A model generated the notes under the pieces. The model worked only from the letters and a program-made list of their open reading frames with translations. It had not been told where the DNA came from and did no database searches. Shown here piece after piece: positions 19,042 through 32,088 of a DNA stretch of 64,000 bases (its first letter is position 1; every line of letters begins with the position of its first letter). The stretch is from contig NQMI01000132.1 in assembly GCA_002270565.1 (NCBI GenBank), forward strand, positions 66,482 to 130,481. Reading direction: 5' to 3'. The DNA comes from Stenocarpella maydis (lineage: Eukaryota > Ascomycota > Sordariomycetes > Diaporthales > Diaporthaceae). A program made the position numbers and the translations under genes.

Positions 19042-21593
19042 ATGGAAGAATCAGCATGGGACGGCCAGAGGCCAGAATCCATGTTTTCACATGAAACAGA
19101 TATACATGAAGGCCTCAGAATGGCGACGGAAGCCATGCAAGCGGCTGCTGAGGCGATGACCGCAGCAACTGCGTCGTTTCGGAGGCAGACACTGCTGAAT
19201 GAGGAGGCTGCCTCAAGGCGGACAACGTTATTACCTTACGGGAAGGAAGAAGCCGATGAGGGCGAATTTGGAATGCTTCCTCCGAGGAGTTCAAGCCTGG
19301 GTCGAGCTACGTCCGCCCACCAGTTGGTAACAGCAGTCCCCCGAGATGACCTGAGGAAGTTCCCAGCACGGGGGGATCATAACCCAGAAGACGGTATACA
19401 CTCGTCTCGAGTCCCACCTGGTATGGGAACTCCGACCTCGCGAGATGGTCATCTGCCAGCACCATCGTCGCAAAGCACGCCACGCCTTTCCACTCATATG
19501 AATCGTTCATCATCAGCGACCGGCCAGGGGAGCCACCAAAACATGAGAGGATCGTCAAGAAGGACAACCCTGTCCGAAGGCTCTACCTTGATCAACAAGA
19601 GCTCGGGAGTGGGAGCCGGACAACAGTGGCGTGTGCCAGTTGAGCCTTTGCACAAGGTGGACCCGTCATTGCCGATACAGCCTGTATATCAAGGCCAGCA
19701 CCGTCACGCGCCTGACCTTGATGATTCCTACGGGCCACGATCGGCCCTTGTCCAGGAGTCAGAGCGTTACAATCGGCTATCTGCACCACAATGGCCTCTG
19801 GAACGGCCTCTGCCAACATTCGGGCCTGGCGGCCCTCAGGATGCGGAGAAAGCACTCGAGGAGTATCTCACACCTGTCCTCAGGATGGGTAGGTATACTT
19901 ATATCCGAACCGACACGGGGGAATTCGGAGGACCGCTGCGGGATCCGCACTGGCAAGACCAGCAGTCATCGAAACAAAGCAGCAGCGCCAGGCCGCCGGC
20001 GTCGAGCCCGCCCAACACAGCAACCCCAAACAGGCCTTACGGCTTCTCCGCCACCAGGGAGTTCTTCTTTGTGACGATCATCATACTGGCGCAAGTTCTA
20101 ATGCTGGCCGGGCTGTCCCAGGCCCTTGTCACACAGCACATAATCGGAGCCTCGTTCCCGGACACGAACCCGGGGACCCTCGCGTGGTACTCGGCAGCGT
20201 ACGGGCTGACCTCGGGATCCTTTGTCCTCCCGTCCGGCAGGCTGGGGGACATGTTCGGGCACAAGAGGGTGTTCATCATCGGGTTCATCTGGCTCGGGCT
20301 GTGGGAGCTTGCGGGGGGGTTCGGCGAATACGTACAGGAGAGCGCATCCGGCGGCACCGCCTTCTTCATCTCCTGCCGCGCCATGCAGGGTGTCGGCGCG
20401 GCGCTGCTCGTCCCGAACGGCCAGGCCATGATCGGCAGGGGTTATCCGCCAGGCCCAAGGAAGAACATCGTGATGAGTCTGTTCGGCGCCGCCGCGCCGC
20501 TGGGGTTCGTGGCGGGCGCCGCAATGGCCTCTCTGTTCTCGCAGCTCGTGTCCTGGCCCTGGGCGTTCTGGACCACGGCGGCCGTGTGTATGGGATTGGC
20601 GGGCGTATCCGTGCCGGTCCTGCCGCCTGCCGGAGGGAAGACGACGCGGGAGCCCAGAGTCAGCCTGTGGAAGCAAGCCGATGGCGCCGGTGTCTTCCTG
20701 GGCGTGTCCGGCCTAATTCTGTTTAACTTCGCGTTCAACCAGGCGCCCATCGTCTCCTGGAGTACGCCATATGTGTACTTCATCCTCGTCATCGGCGTGC
20801 TGCTCCTCGGGGGATTTGTATACGTCGAGTTGAACGCTTCTCACCCTCTTGTGCCCATCGCGAGCATGACTCCGACAACCAACTTTGTGCTGGGCTGTAC
20901 TGGGGCTGGCTGGGCATGTTTTTCGATCTGGGTGTACTGTGAGTGTTCCCCTCCTGGTTCATCTGGACCACTCCAGACTTTCCCACAGAACGCGCCAACT
21001 CTGAGATCGTTTCATCGCTAATGACATGGCTAGACGCACTCAGTTTCATGGAGGAGCTTCGCGGCTACTCACCCCTACTCGCCTCAGCAGCCCTGTCCCC
21101 AGCCCCGGTAACGGGTCTCGCAGCGTCAATGCTGGCAGGCTTTCTGCTCAGCAAGAAGATCAAGCCGTATATAGTCCTGCTGATAAGCATGTGGGCGTTC
21201 TTCGCAGGTAGCCTTCTATGGGCGCTCGCGCCTGTCGGGCAGACCTACTGGCTGAACACGTTCATCGGGGTCGTGATCATCCCGTTTGGAATGGACATGT
21301 CGAACCCGGCTGCGTCTATCCTGCTCAGCAACAGTATGGCCAAGGAACACCAGGGGACCGCGGCCAGCCTCGTGGTGACGACCGTAAACTACAGCATCTC
21401 GCTGGCCCTGGGCATCGCGGGGTCTGTCGAGGTCGCGGCTAGACGGGGTCGGAATAACGTGCTGGCTGGCTATCGGGGTGCCCAATATATGGGCCTCGGC
21501 TTGGGGGGGTTGAGCTTAGTTTTGGCTGCTGTGTTTGCGTTGCGGTCTAGAAGGACATCACGTAAGGATGAGGCGATGGCCAAGACCGGATAA
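19042..21593 (+). CDS. MFS transporter, DHA2 (14-spanner) type, with ~340-residue cytosolic N-terminus
   Basis: Two exons, 19042-20938 and 21034-21593, join in phase 1 (donor gtgagt; acceptor ggctag), giving 818 residues. Residues 1 to about 338 are hydrophilic, rich in Ser, Thr, Arg and Pro, with no recognised domain. The membrane part begins at FFFVTIIILAQVLML. Motif A is GRLGDMFGHKR (about residue 399) and the antiporter-type region is around GAAAPLGFVAGAA. The sequence is typical of fungal drug:H+ antiporter-2 or related transporters, usually 500-600 residues, so the extra length is all at the N-terminus. An internal start nearer the membrane part is possible, but the open frame, composition and in-frame ATG at 19042 support the long form. 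Substrate unknown. Confidence 0.85.
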
Positions 21594-22566
21594 GAATGGA
21601 CGCCCCTTGCAGGCTGGTCAGTTACAATACACAATTACGCGCAGAGAGCATACGGTATAGAGATGATGAACTGGGTGCACTCAGGAGATGCCGACATTAA
21701 TGTCACGATTAGCTAACGAAGTAGCGAGGGAAAGAGGTTCAAAGTCTGCACAGCTCGCATTGTACAAACTGTGCGGGAGTGCCGCCTGTAGGCAGAGTCA
21801 ACAGCAGCGGGCGTGGGCCGACCAAGACCAAAGTTGAATCCCAATATTTTGCGTTGAGGACCCAACATATAAGCAAGCCAATCTCGTCTGTTTTGACGAC
21901 TAGAACTGAATCAGGAGGAAATGTACCTGGGTATAACAAATGGTGGCTTCGGACCCCCCACCTCAAAGCAAGCGAGTTAGGGATCAGTGAGCAAAGCAGA
22001 CTTGAATGGTCATGTTCAGTTGCTGGACTGCTCTTTTCTTGCGCTTTTCTGGCAAGGGGTACTGGGCCGTCAGTCTTCATCACGATCACTGCTAGCTCTC
22101 CGCCGACCACACAAGGATCCCTCACGATATTCACATGACGGGCTGTCGCGCTGCTTCCACCTTGTCCCAGTGGGCCGAATGCACACAGCTGGTCTCGTCA
22201 CGCAGGTAGGCTTGCCCATTTTTCATTCCGTGAGGATGTCCTTCCAAAGGCATGTCCCTATGCCAAGGGGTGGTTTCCTCCGGGCCGGATACGGGCCATG
22301 TGGTGAGCGCACGGTGATCAGTCGCGGGGTTCGCTTTTGCCGCAGACTGACCAGCCAGGTCCGATGTATTTAGGCGTTCGGAGAGGTTTAAGTCGAATAT
22401 CACCAGGGCATAGGACGACCCGGCTGTTTTGCTTTGAATCTTTCAGATAACACAGAATCCCCTTTCCTTTTCCCGAACGCCGACAATGTGCACAGCCGTG
22501 GGAGATTTGGCAGTCCCACCTGCAAAAATAAAACCGAGAAGTGTGCAACGGGAACGATAACTCCTC
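21594..22566. other. Intergenic, convergent 3' ends of MFS and GAR1
   Basis: No gene recognised. Confidence 0.6.
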
Positions 22567-23307
22567 CTAACCACGTCCCCTGCTGAAGCCACCTCTACCA
22601 CGGCCGCCGCCTCGTGAGAAGCCGCCCGAGCCCGAGTTGCCCCGGCCACCAAACCCGCCGCCGCCACGGCCACCACCACGGCCTCCGAAGCTACCACCCC
22701 TTGACCCTCCACGGCCACCGCGGTCGCCGAAGCCACCGCGACCTCCCCTGCCCCTCGGGGCTCCTCGCCCGCCGCCGCCGCCGCGGCTGGGCTTCTTGAC
22801 CTTGGGGAGACCGGCCAGTGGCTTGGGCTTGGGCAGGAAGCGGTCCATGGCCAGGGTCTTCATGCCGTCGATGTAGAACTTGTCGCCAGGCTTGAAGCTG
22901 GTGGCCTGGATGCCCTCGGAGGGCTTTATCGTGAAGAAGAGCTGGTTGATGGGGCCGAGGACCTCGTCTATCTTGCCGACCGAGGTCTTGTTCTCGAGGT
23001 ACATGACGGCATTGAACTGGGGCACCCTGGGGTTGATGCTCTCGCAGACCATCTCGCCCTCGCATGCGTGGAGGAACTTGCCCATCTCCTGCACCTCGGA
23101 CGGCGGGCCGAAATCGCGTTGTTGGAAACCGCCTCGGCCTGCGACAAAACGGGTGGTTAGCTATACGCGCTCGTGTGCGGATGCGGCCAATCTCTCTCTC
23201 CCTCTCCTCTGTCTCTCTCTCTTTCTTTTTTCTTTGGCTGTTCAGAACGTACCACCACCCCGGCCACCAAAGCCTCCGCGACCGCGCGGAGCTCCTCTGA
23301 ACGACAT
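22567..23307 (-). CDS. GAR1: H/ACA snoRNP subunit Gar1
   Basis: Two exons, 23307-23253 and 23138-22567, join in phase 1 (donor gtacgt), giving 208 residues. Domain order is diagnostic: a short N-terminal GAR stretch ([18 protein letters not shown]), the central Gar1 beta-barrel ([33 protein letters not shown], and [14 protein letters not shown]), and a long C-terminal RGG/GGR tail. Gar1 is one of the four core proteins of box H/ACA particles, which direct pseudouridylation of rRNA in the nucleolus. The intron contains a pyrimidine-rich (on the + strand) stretch at 23190-23230. Length fits the family (about 205 in yeast). Confidence 0.95.
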
Positions 23308-24228
23308 GGCGACGTCTATTTGTGGATTTTGTCTGACGCCACAACGTATTTGGTTGGGTGCTGGCCGTATGTGCGGTGGGCTGTCGTTTGAGCAAGTGGC
23401 AGAATTGAAGCTTTATTCGGCGGTGCTGTGTCTGTAGTAAATTTTGAGAATTTCGTGCAGAAAGTTTGCTCGGCCGGCAAGCGCAATTGATGGCTCGGCC
23501 TTGCTTCATTGGGACTAGCTCACTAAAGCATCGAGCCGGCAGGGATGCCCCACGTCAGGTAACTGCGCGGTGCGGCTCCTTGCCCACCGGGATATCAGAC
23601 TAGATGCTCTTGGCAACTAGAAGGTAGTTAGGGCTATTATATTAAAATATAGATATGTCCGTATTGAAAATATGATAGAGAAATAGCTCTCTACCAGGGC
23701 AGCACAGTATAGAATACATGATATATATCACAGCATATTTGATAAGTAAGGTACCTTTGTACCCCAGATGTGCTGGCAACCAGCGCTGCTGTCTCTACAA
23801 GGTGGGGCTGCAGCGTGTGAGTTGATTGGCCAAAGCCGCCCAAGACCCGTGCAGGGTCCAGAGAGCCTGACGACGAAACTTCAGAGTAGCCGCGTCTGTG
23901 CCCGCATATGGTCGCGGAGCCGCTGCCTGAGCCATCAAAGTAAACAAGCCGCCCATCCGTTTACCTTCACACACGCTCAACACGACGCGACTTGCTTCTG
24001 CACTTCCACTTCCCAAACCAACACGGTCTACAGCCGCAGCACCCTCCTAATAAATAACGCGCTCATCCACATCTAGCTTTCTACTATCCAATTGACCCCG
24101 TATGTCCTTCTGTATCAAACACAACACCACGATCCTAGCAGCTGCAAAGCCACCTCCGACGCGTCTCCCGGCCTTGCTCGTGCCCGGCCTCATCACGAAC
24201 TGACCCCCCTTCACACCCACCCGCCACC
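23308..24228. other. Intergenic between divergent GAR1 and the pericentrin-like gene
   Basis: Two promoters. An A/T-rich stretch lies at 23620-23760. The last 200 bases before 24229 are CT/CA-rich, as in many fungal leaders, and the start is in good context (caccATGG). No gene seen. Confidence 0.55.
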
Positions 24229-27200
24229 ATGGTGCAGCCCGGTATAGGGCTCGACACGCCCAGGACCAATGTCGGTGACGCGACATACCTCAGTCGGGCA
24301 CCAGATTTCGACATCACCCAGGAGCCTTCCTTCCAATCCCCAAGCAAGGAGCCTGATGTCTTCCGCTCGCTGCGCAACGGGACAGCCCGTACAGGCTTGC
24401 GGACACCCCGCGCCACCAAGAACCGCGCCCCCTTCTCCGACAGGATGAACCTCCCCGGCGGCATCGGCGGCGCCGAGTTCACCCCCCTCCTCAAGTCCGC
24501 CACGCGAAACAGTGCCCGCCGGCGCAGTGGCAAGGAAAACGGCCTCACCACGCCCGCGCTGGGTAAGATCAGCGAAGACATGACTCCCATCCAGGTTGGC
24601 GAGAGCAGTATTTATAGGTCCAGAGACCAGTCATACGTAGACCCATCGCCAGTGCCAGACGCCGACAGCGATAGTACCGCCTCGACGCCAATGATCATGC
24701 GGCGCGGCAAGGGCCGGGATGGAGGCCCGCTGCAGGACGGTCAGCAACTCTCGCTTCGCGAGCAGGAGAACGTCATCGACAAGATCGAGAAGGAGAACTT
24801 TGGCCTCAAGCTCAAGATCCATTTCCTTGAAGAGGCACTGCGGAAGGCCGGGCCCGGCTTTGGCGAGGCAGCTCTAAAGGAGAACACAGAGTTGAAGGTG
24901 GACAAGGTCACCATGCAAAGGGAACTGCAGCGCTACAAGAAGCACCTGACATCGGCCGAGAAGGATCTCGAGAACTATCGACAACAGATGGAACGAATGC
25001 AGGAGTTGGCCCGGAACAAACAAGGATCGCACGACCACTCAGCCGAGATCGAAAAGCTCCGCCGGGACCTGGATGAAAAGGATGCAGACCTGGAAGAAAT
25101 GCAACGCCGGATACAGTCAGACATGCAAGATGTCGACAGGGTGGCGAGGTTGCAGGACGAGATTGGCGACCTCGAGGCTGATCTCAGGGAGAAGGAACGA
25201 GCCATCAGCGAGCGTGACGATGAACTGGACGAGCTCAGGTCAAAAGCCAGGCAGACCGACCAGCAAAAGCACGATGAGCTTGGACAGCTCAAGGACGACA
25301 TTGAAGACCTGCAGGCCAACCTCCGTGAGAAGGATCGAGTCATTGGCGAACACCAAGATGAGCTAGGTGACCTCCGCTCCAGGACCCAGCAAGCGGAGGA
25401 GAAGGCAAAGAAGGCGCAAATACGCATGATCGAACTTGAGGAAAAGGCACAGGCCAGCGAAAAACTCAAAGAAGCCAGAGAATCCATCCAGGATCTCGAG
25501 GCAAATGTTCGAGATCTTGAACGACAAGTCGACGAGGCACATGAAAAGCTTGAAGATGCCCTGTCAGAGAAGGAACGTGCGGAGGCTGACCTCGAGGAAC
25601 TCCAAGAAGACATGGCCAACAAGTCGGTAGTCACAAAGGGCCTGCCAAGGCAGCTGGAGGAGAAGATTGCGCGACTGCAGGACGAGGTCGAGGCCGGTCG
25701 TCAGGACTACGAATCACTGGAAAACCAGTTCCATACCAAGCAGGCAGAAATCGACGACTTGAAGGTCAAGCTGAAGGATTCTCGCCAAGAACGCGATGCG
25801 TCTGAACACGAGCGACGGGCGATTGCTACCAGAATGGAGGAGCTTCAGTCAGAGCTGAACTCCAGGACCGACGAGAAGAACCTCCTCCAGACCCGGCACG
25901 ATGCCTTGACTGCCGAGTCCGCTTCCCTGCAGCGAGATGTAGCCCGCTTGCAGAAGTCCATGAAAGATCTCCAAGGCGATCTCGAACAGGAGCGTCAACA
26001 CTCGCTAGGCATTGAGCGGGAGCTACGAGCACAATACAAGGCCGACTTCGACAGATTAAATAACGAGATTTCCGATTTGCAAGCCGAGGTTCGGGAGAAG
26101 GAGAACCTCTACGATAACGACTGCGAGAAATGGGAGACTGAGCGGCACAACCTCGAGTCAGAGCGTGATCGGGCAGAGGAGCGCGTGCTCGGACTGCAAA
26201 AGACGATCGAGAGGCTCAGAGATGCCGAAGGCAGTCTGAACGACAAAGAATCAAAGCTGCAGCGCGCCCTTCAGAGTGAAACGGACCGGCACCACAACGA
26301 AGAGGCAGTTCTCAGCAGACAGATTAACGATCTTCAGCAAGATCTCTCTGACCGACAGCAGATTCTTGAGGACCTGCGGAATGAGCTGTCTGCTGTGCGT
26401 GACGAGCTGCGACAGGCCCAACTGGACAAGCAGGCGGCAGCCGAAAAGGCCGAGGGCTTGGAGGATGAGGTCGAAGTCCTTCAGGCTGCCCTGGACGAGG
26501 AGAGTATGAAGTCCGCCCAGGAGATTGAAACCTTGACCAAGGAGTGCGACGACCTGCGTCTGCAACTCCGAGAGCTGCGCCGAGCTACGGAGGCCGCACA
26601 TGCCTCAACAGACTCTTCCCGCCAGACGGCTGAGTTGAACGCAAAGGCGATGGAACGTCTGGAGAAGCAGCTAGACGAGTACAGGACCAACCTTTCCAAG
26701 GCCACTCAGGAGAAGAGAGTCAGCGAGCGCGAGCGCGAGGAGTTGCGTCAGCAGCTTAAGGAGCTGCGTAGGCTCACCGAATCGGCCAGAGCCTCAACCG
26801 ACGCATCCCAGGAAGAGGCAGAGTACAACGCCAGAGCAGTCCAGCGCTTGGAAACCCAGTTGTCTGAGTTCAAGCGGAACATCGCCCAAGTCACACAGGA
26901 GAAGAAGGACATCCAGAGCCAGCTTAGCAGCATCCGGGGAGAGCTGCATTCTGTTCAAACACGACTGGCTGAGACGCAAGCAGAACGAGATGAGATCGAC
27001 GCCGAACTGCAGCGCTCCAAAGAGCAAGACAATGACACCTTTCAGATCGACCAAGAGAGGATCAACCTCCGGGCGACAAAAGCACGTCTTGAGAATGAGA
27101 TTCGCCGTCTCAAGGAAAACAACAGAGCGTTGGCAGACCAACGGGACTCTCTGGAGAAGACCCTGGAGGATGAGCTTGACAAGGCGGAGGCCGAGGAGGA

Positions 27201-29042
27201 GCGCTTGAACCAGGAGATCCTCTCACTGCAGGCCAAGGTCAGACAAGGTGAGGCCGCGGATACTCAGGACGTGTCCAAAGCACGACGCACCATCCGAGAA
27301 CTGGAGCGCAAGATTGCGAGCTACGAGCATCAGCTTGTCCAGGCCACCATCCCAATCACCTCTCTGGAGGGCAACAGCGAGCTGTCGCTCATCAAACGTG
27401 ACCTTTCCGCGGCGCGCCAGAAGGAGCTCGAGTTTATGCAGAAGGAAGGTGACCACAAAGCCCAGATCCGAGGGTTGAAGCGCCAGATTGGTGACCTCGA
27501 GCGACGAGTGCATGAAGTGGACATGTCACGCATGGTCCAGTCACCCCTGTCAGAGAATGCTTCCGCGCGAAAAGCCGAAGTCTCGGAGCTTCGTCACCAG
27601 CTTTCCAGCGCACACCAGTCGATCAGCGATCTGAAGAAGAAGCTACGTGAGTCAGAACGCCATGCGGCGTCGGTGGAACGCGACCTTCAGCGGCACCTTG
27701 AGAATGTCGAAGATGAAAAGATGGCCTTGGAGCAAGCTCTGGAGGACGCTCAGCTGGCGGCTGAGGAGGCAAGGGCCGACCTCCACGAAGCATCGAACAA
27801 GTACAAGCGCAAGGCTGAGAGGTACAAGAAGGAGCGTGACTCGATAGCCGATACTCTTGCAGCCACCCGCCGCGACATGCGCAACCATATGCACGACTCT
27901 AGCATCACATCCAACATTAGTAGTGTGGGCAACGGCACCGTGACAAGTGAAATGACTCGCGAAGAGCGCCACGACCTCTACACGATCCTCCGCAAAACAC
28001 AAATCGACGCAGAGGCCTTGGAGCGAGAAGTGCGGGAGCACAAGGAAGCCCTCGACGAGCTTGTCACGATCGAAAAGACCCTGCGCGTCAAGCTTGACCG
28101 GGCTAGATCGGAGCGCGCGCAGTACCGCTCTGACGTGGAGAAGCTGCAGCGCGACATGAAGCACCTCAAGAAAGGCAAGGATGAGGCCGAGAAGATAGCC
28201 GAAGCAGCCAAGGCGGCGGCAGCCGTAGCTCGCGCCCGCGCCACCGTTTCCTCGGTGTCTTCCTCGTCCGCGTGGAAGGGCAAGGCAAAAGAGGGCAGTC
28301 AGGCAGTTCCACGGCCAGTCGAGCTGGAAGAGGGAGACGACGGGGACAGCATCGCAGTAGCCGCTAATGACGACAACGCAGCGCGAGTGATCCACTTCCG
28401 GGATGATAACGACACCCAGGTGCACACGGACGCCATCGTGCGGGCGGCCGAGGCGGCGGAGCACCGGCACGTCAAGCAGATGCGCGGCATGACCATGCAG
28501 ATGGAATGGATGCAGGCGCGGTGGGAGAGGGAGCTGCGGATGCGTGACGACGCAGCCTTCGCGAAGAAGTACCTGCAGCTGGAGCTCAGCGCGAGGGATG
28601 CCTGGTACGTATGATCAAGACAGTGATGGCCCCCTATTGTGGTGGTTGTGCCCGTTGTACACGCCGGATGCTAACCACCAGACCTTGAAACAACAGCAAC
28701 CAGGCGGACCTCCTCAAGCTCGAGGGCGTGTTCAAGCAGCTGGGGATGAAGGAGCGGCCGTACTCGCACGTGGCGGCGCACCAGCAGCGGACCAATGCCA
28801 AGCGGCCCTTCACGCTCAAGCGGCTGGCGATCGCGCTCAGGTTCATCGCCAAGCTGCGCATCGCGGCGCGCGAGTGGCAGAAGCACGAGATGACGCGCAA
28901 GGCGCTCGCCGACAAGTGGGAGAGCTACAAGCGCGAGGAGCGCATCAAGGCGTACCAGCTGCGCTTCCGCGAGACGCGCGCCGCCGCGGCGTTCGTGCCC
29001 GCCGGCGTCGACGGGAAGCTCAAGGGCGTTGCGATTCCTTGA
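24229..29042 (+). CDS. Pericentrin-like spindle pole body / MTOC coiled-coil protein (CM1 and PACT-like)
   Basis: Exon 1 is 24229-28604 and exon 2 is 28697-29042 (phase 2, donor gtacgt), giving 1573 residues. After a basic, Ser-rich N-terminus comes a centrosomin motif 1 (LREQENVIDKIEKENFGLKL and following, about residues 174-235), which binds gamma-tubulin complexes. Then about 1100 residues of almost unbroken coiled coil follow (repeated LREKE, RDDELDELR, LQDEIGDLEADL). The end, after the intron, is basic: RPFTLKRLAIALRFIAK and LRIAAREWQKHEM (near residue 1500), resembling the PACT domain that targets pericentrin/Pcp1 to the spindle pole. The closest families are Pcp1/PcpA and, for CM1, Mto1/ApsB. 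The CM1 plus PACT layout favours the pericentrin side. It would anchor microtubule nucleation at spindle pole bodies. Confidence 0.8.
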
Positions 29043-30038
29043 GAGTGTGCGAGATGATGAGAGATCTACCTCGGCGTCCGTGCTTAAGACTGTCTGTGGG
29101 GGCCGTGGAGTCGAGAAGGCCATGGGCGCCGAGGCAAACGGGACGGTCCTGTACCTTGTGCATATACCAAGGAGGGCCGGTGTTTACTCATTTTCCGACC
29201 CAAATACACGGATCAATTGCATAGGGCGAAGTGGAGTTGTGGACTGGCAGGGTTCTGTAGGCATATCTGCATCTGATATGCGTTCATGCATAGATTCTGG
29301 GCGTTTTTGTTTCGTTTTCCGTGGCCAGGTCACGGATTTGCCGGTCGGGACAAAGCAAGCAAGGGTGGGATCGGCCGGGCCGAAGATGATGTCATTATTT
29401 CATGACGAGACGTGATGAGATTGCCGTTGTATATCAACATTTTGCTGTTTCTTTTACGGGCTTCAACAAGGAGAGAGCGACGGGAGCGTTTCCTGGACTC
29501 ATGCCAAATGAAAAACCCCAGCGCTGTTTTGTTCCTTTTTATGCCTTTGGATTGCCCGAGCCTCGTTTTCTCCGTGGTCACACTGGGAAGCGTGCAATAT
29601 GAGTCCAAAACAACGCCTTGGTTATGATGCTGATGATGCTTTGCGATATTCGTAAAATGTTGGATTGACCCTTCCCCAATGCTATACACCCGCTCATATC
29701 CTAGGACACCCATTTCCATGCCATCGCCCAGGAATCGTCGTAACTGGTGACTTCATCCTCGCTAGGCCATTCCCGACGCACTCCCCAAGAAGAGGGATGT
29801 GGATGACCCTTTGCTGACCTGTGGGTGGTGGGTTGACGGATAGTCAAAAAGAACGCCGACTTTTTCTGTCGGCCAGCCACACAGACACACACACACACCA
29901 CTTCCGCATGTTCTTGGCGTGCGAGAGCACAAACGCACATGTGGGTTCTTCATGTACAATTATCCACAAGATATAGTTAGTTTTGTTCCGAAACACCTTT
30001 GGTTCCTTTCAAGGTTATGCCCAAAATAAAGCTCTCTC
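29043..30038. other. Intergenic, convergent 3' ends
   Basis: 3' flanks of the pericentrin-like gene and the metacaspase. A short CA run lies at 29880-29905. No gene recognised. Confidence 0.6.
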
Positions 30039-30987
30039 CTACATGACGAAGAGGAGATTCGTATCTGAGTCAAGAAGTCACAATTAGCACGTCCAATCTT
30101 GACAAAGCCCCCCTATCAATAGGGAGTGGCTGGTTAATAATAGTGTGGCTCACTAAGTGGGTGGCTGCTCGAGAGCTGGGGCCGCTGGCTGTATTTGCTC
30201 GCGAGCTCGTCGCGGATGCTGTTGAGGAGCTGGACGTAGCTCTGCTGCGGGTTCTTCTTGAGGGCGGTGATGAAGGCCCACGACATTGCGCCGGTTGCCT
30301 GGGCGGCGATGGTCGCGTCGGCTCTGGTGGCGAGGTCAGCGTGTGCGAAAGTGATTCTCCTGATGGAAGAATATATGAGGGTGAGAAAGAGGATCTTGTG
30401 CTGCCCTGTATTTCCTATGCAGACATTGGTGCCTGCAAGTCCGATTCCTCGGCGAACTTCAGAGTGTCCTCGCTTATGTGACTGAATGGATACCAGGAAG
30501 AACTAGAAGATTGCGGAGAACAGAAATGACAGAAAAATAGACACGTACGAGGTCTGGTCATCCTTGCTGCCGGACAGCATGATGACATCTGCCGGCGAGG
30601 TCTTTGTGGCAATAGTTCGGTTGTGGGCCTCCTCGCCGCTCGTCGCCTTCTTGAAGAAGCCCACTCCCTTCTTGATCATGCCGCCGATGTCGCCCTGGCT
30701 ATAGGATGCGATGACGCCCAGCAGGCCCTGGCCGGCCTCCTTGGCCAGGTTGGGCTCCTTGAGGATGCCCTGGGTCGAGTAGATGTATGGGAGGTCCAGC
30801 GCGGTGCCCGAGTGGCACGAGTCGAAGATTGCTGTGAGGCGGGTGCCGGGCTGTAATGGCTTGACTAATATCCTGTGCATCTCGTCGTCTGTGATGTGGC
30901 CGACCTGGCGGAAATCGACCGGATATATCACCTCGTCGTAGCCGTCCTCCTCGTCACCGTCCAGGTCCTTTGTCTGCCCACCATGAC
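30039..30987 (-). CDS. MCA1: Metacaspase, 3' exons only (5' side lost at an assembly gap)
   Basis: Exons 30987-30549, 30323-30154 and 30064-30039 join in phases 2 and 1. The first visible exon begins inside the catalytic His motif ([15 protein letters not shown], normally preceded by YSG). It then has the catalytic Cys motif [16 protein letters not shown], and the 3' end reads [16 protein letters not shown], the standard metacaspase C-terminus. The tiny last exon of 26 nt is supported by phase and by this conserved end. Metacaspases are Arg/Lys-specific cysteine proteases linked to fungal stress, ageing and cell death. The upstream p20 start (KRKALLIGINY region) is absent: 50 bases further up comes a run of Ns. 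Likely N-terminal exons lie at 34190-34721. Confidence 0.85.
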
Positions 30988-31039
30988 CTGATTTCCTGTC
31001 AGCAAGTCTTGCCCCGCCGGGGGCGGCAAGGGAAGGGGG

Positions 31040-31053
31040 NNNNNNNNNNNNNN
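31040..31053. other. Assembly gap (14 N)
   Basis: Fourteen Ns between metacaspase intron-like sequence and a T-run. The true gap size is unknown, and the neighbouring gene structures suggest that at least several hundred bases are missing or misplaced here. Confidence 0.95.
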
Positions 31054-31487
31054 TTTTTTGCCGGCTACATGACCCGGGGGAGTAGGAGAGACTCGTTGAG
31101 CTGGGGAGGGATGGCCCTCATTGCAGTCTTATTTCAGGCATCTGGCGTTCTGGGATAACTAAAAGGGTATAAACCGGCTTTGTTGTTGCAGAACTTCGAT
31201 AGTTTACTTGTGAAGGTCTTGTCTACTTATAATGGGTTTCTGTGGCCGTAGATAAAAAACAAATCTCAAGCATGTTCTCGAATCCGTCTGGTAAAGGTGG
31301 CTAGCAGAATCGAAGAATAAATCTACGAGCGCAATTTTTCTGTCCCATGGCTGGGATCCCGGGTGCTTACATAACCCGACACCTCTAATGCAACAACACC
31401 CTTCAACATCGCATCGCTATATTTTTAATGATCGCCAATATCGGACCCCACGACGTTTGTCCCCGCCCGCAGAAGCCATCTCCCAAG

Positions 31488-32088
31488 ATGTCGATGTTCC
31501 GGGCGAAGAAGCTCGACCTGGGCTGCTTCGTCAACATCAAGATCATCCGCGACCACACCAAGCGGAAGGTGTACGAGAAGCACGAGGCCGAGAGGTAACG
31601 TCCGCCCCTCAGCCCGGCTGATCAGACCGTAGCAGACCGCACCTCCCCCCCCCCCCCGCGGCGCTTCCTGGGCCTCGACTGGCCATGGCTTCGGAACAAG
31701 GAGAGAATAGAGGGAAAACGGGAAACAGATCGCTGACTGTTCCCGCCTTCTCTCGCGGACATAGACAGGCCCTCCGCTACATCATTCGCAACACGACCCT
31801 CCCGCCTCGCGTGCGCGCCGAGGCCCAGCTGCAGCTGACGCAGATGCACTGCTACACGAACCCTACGCAGATCCGGAACAGGTGTATACTAGGAGGCAAG
31901 GGTCGGGGTATCTTTAGCGACTTCAAGATGTCGAGGGTAAGCATACAACCAGGGACCCGTCTGGGGCGCAGGCAACCGTCGAGGATGATGGTCTCGTCAT
32001 TTCTGACTGTGTTGTTTGTTTGCAGTATAACTTCCGGCTCCAGGCCATCGCGGGAGCTCTGCCTGGCGTTCAGAAGGCCAGTTGGTAG
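31488..32088 (+). CDS. MRP2: Mitochondrial 37S ribosomal protein Mrp2 (uS14m)
   Basis: Three exons, 31488-31594, 31765-31936 and 32026-32088, phases 2 and 0, give 113 residues (yeast Mrp2 has 115). The sequence shows the uS14 signature: RAEAQLQLTQMHCYTNPTQI, NRCILGGKGRGIFSDFKMSR and NFRLQAIAGALPGVQKASW. The Cys residues of the zinc form are absent, as in other mitochondrial and many bacterial S14 proteins. It is part of the small subunit head of the mitochondrial ribosome. Intron 1 holds a run of C. The two genes on this block (this and the Arb2-domain gene) lie between the two halves of a metacaspase. Confidence 0.92.
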
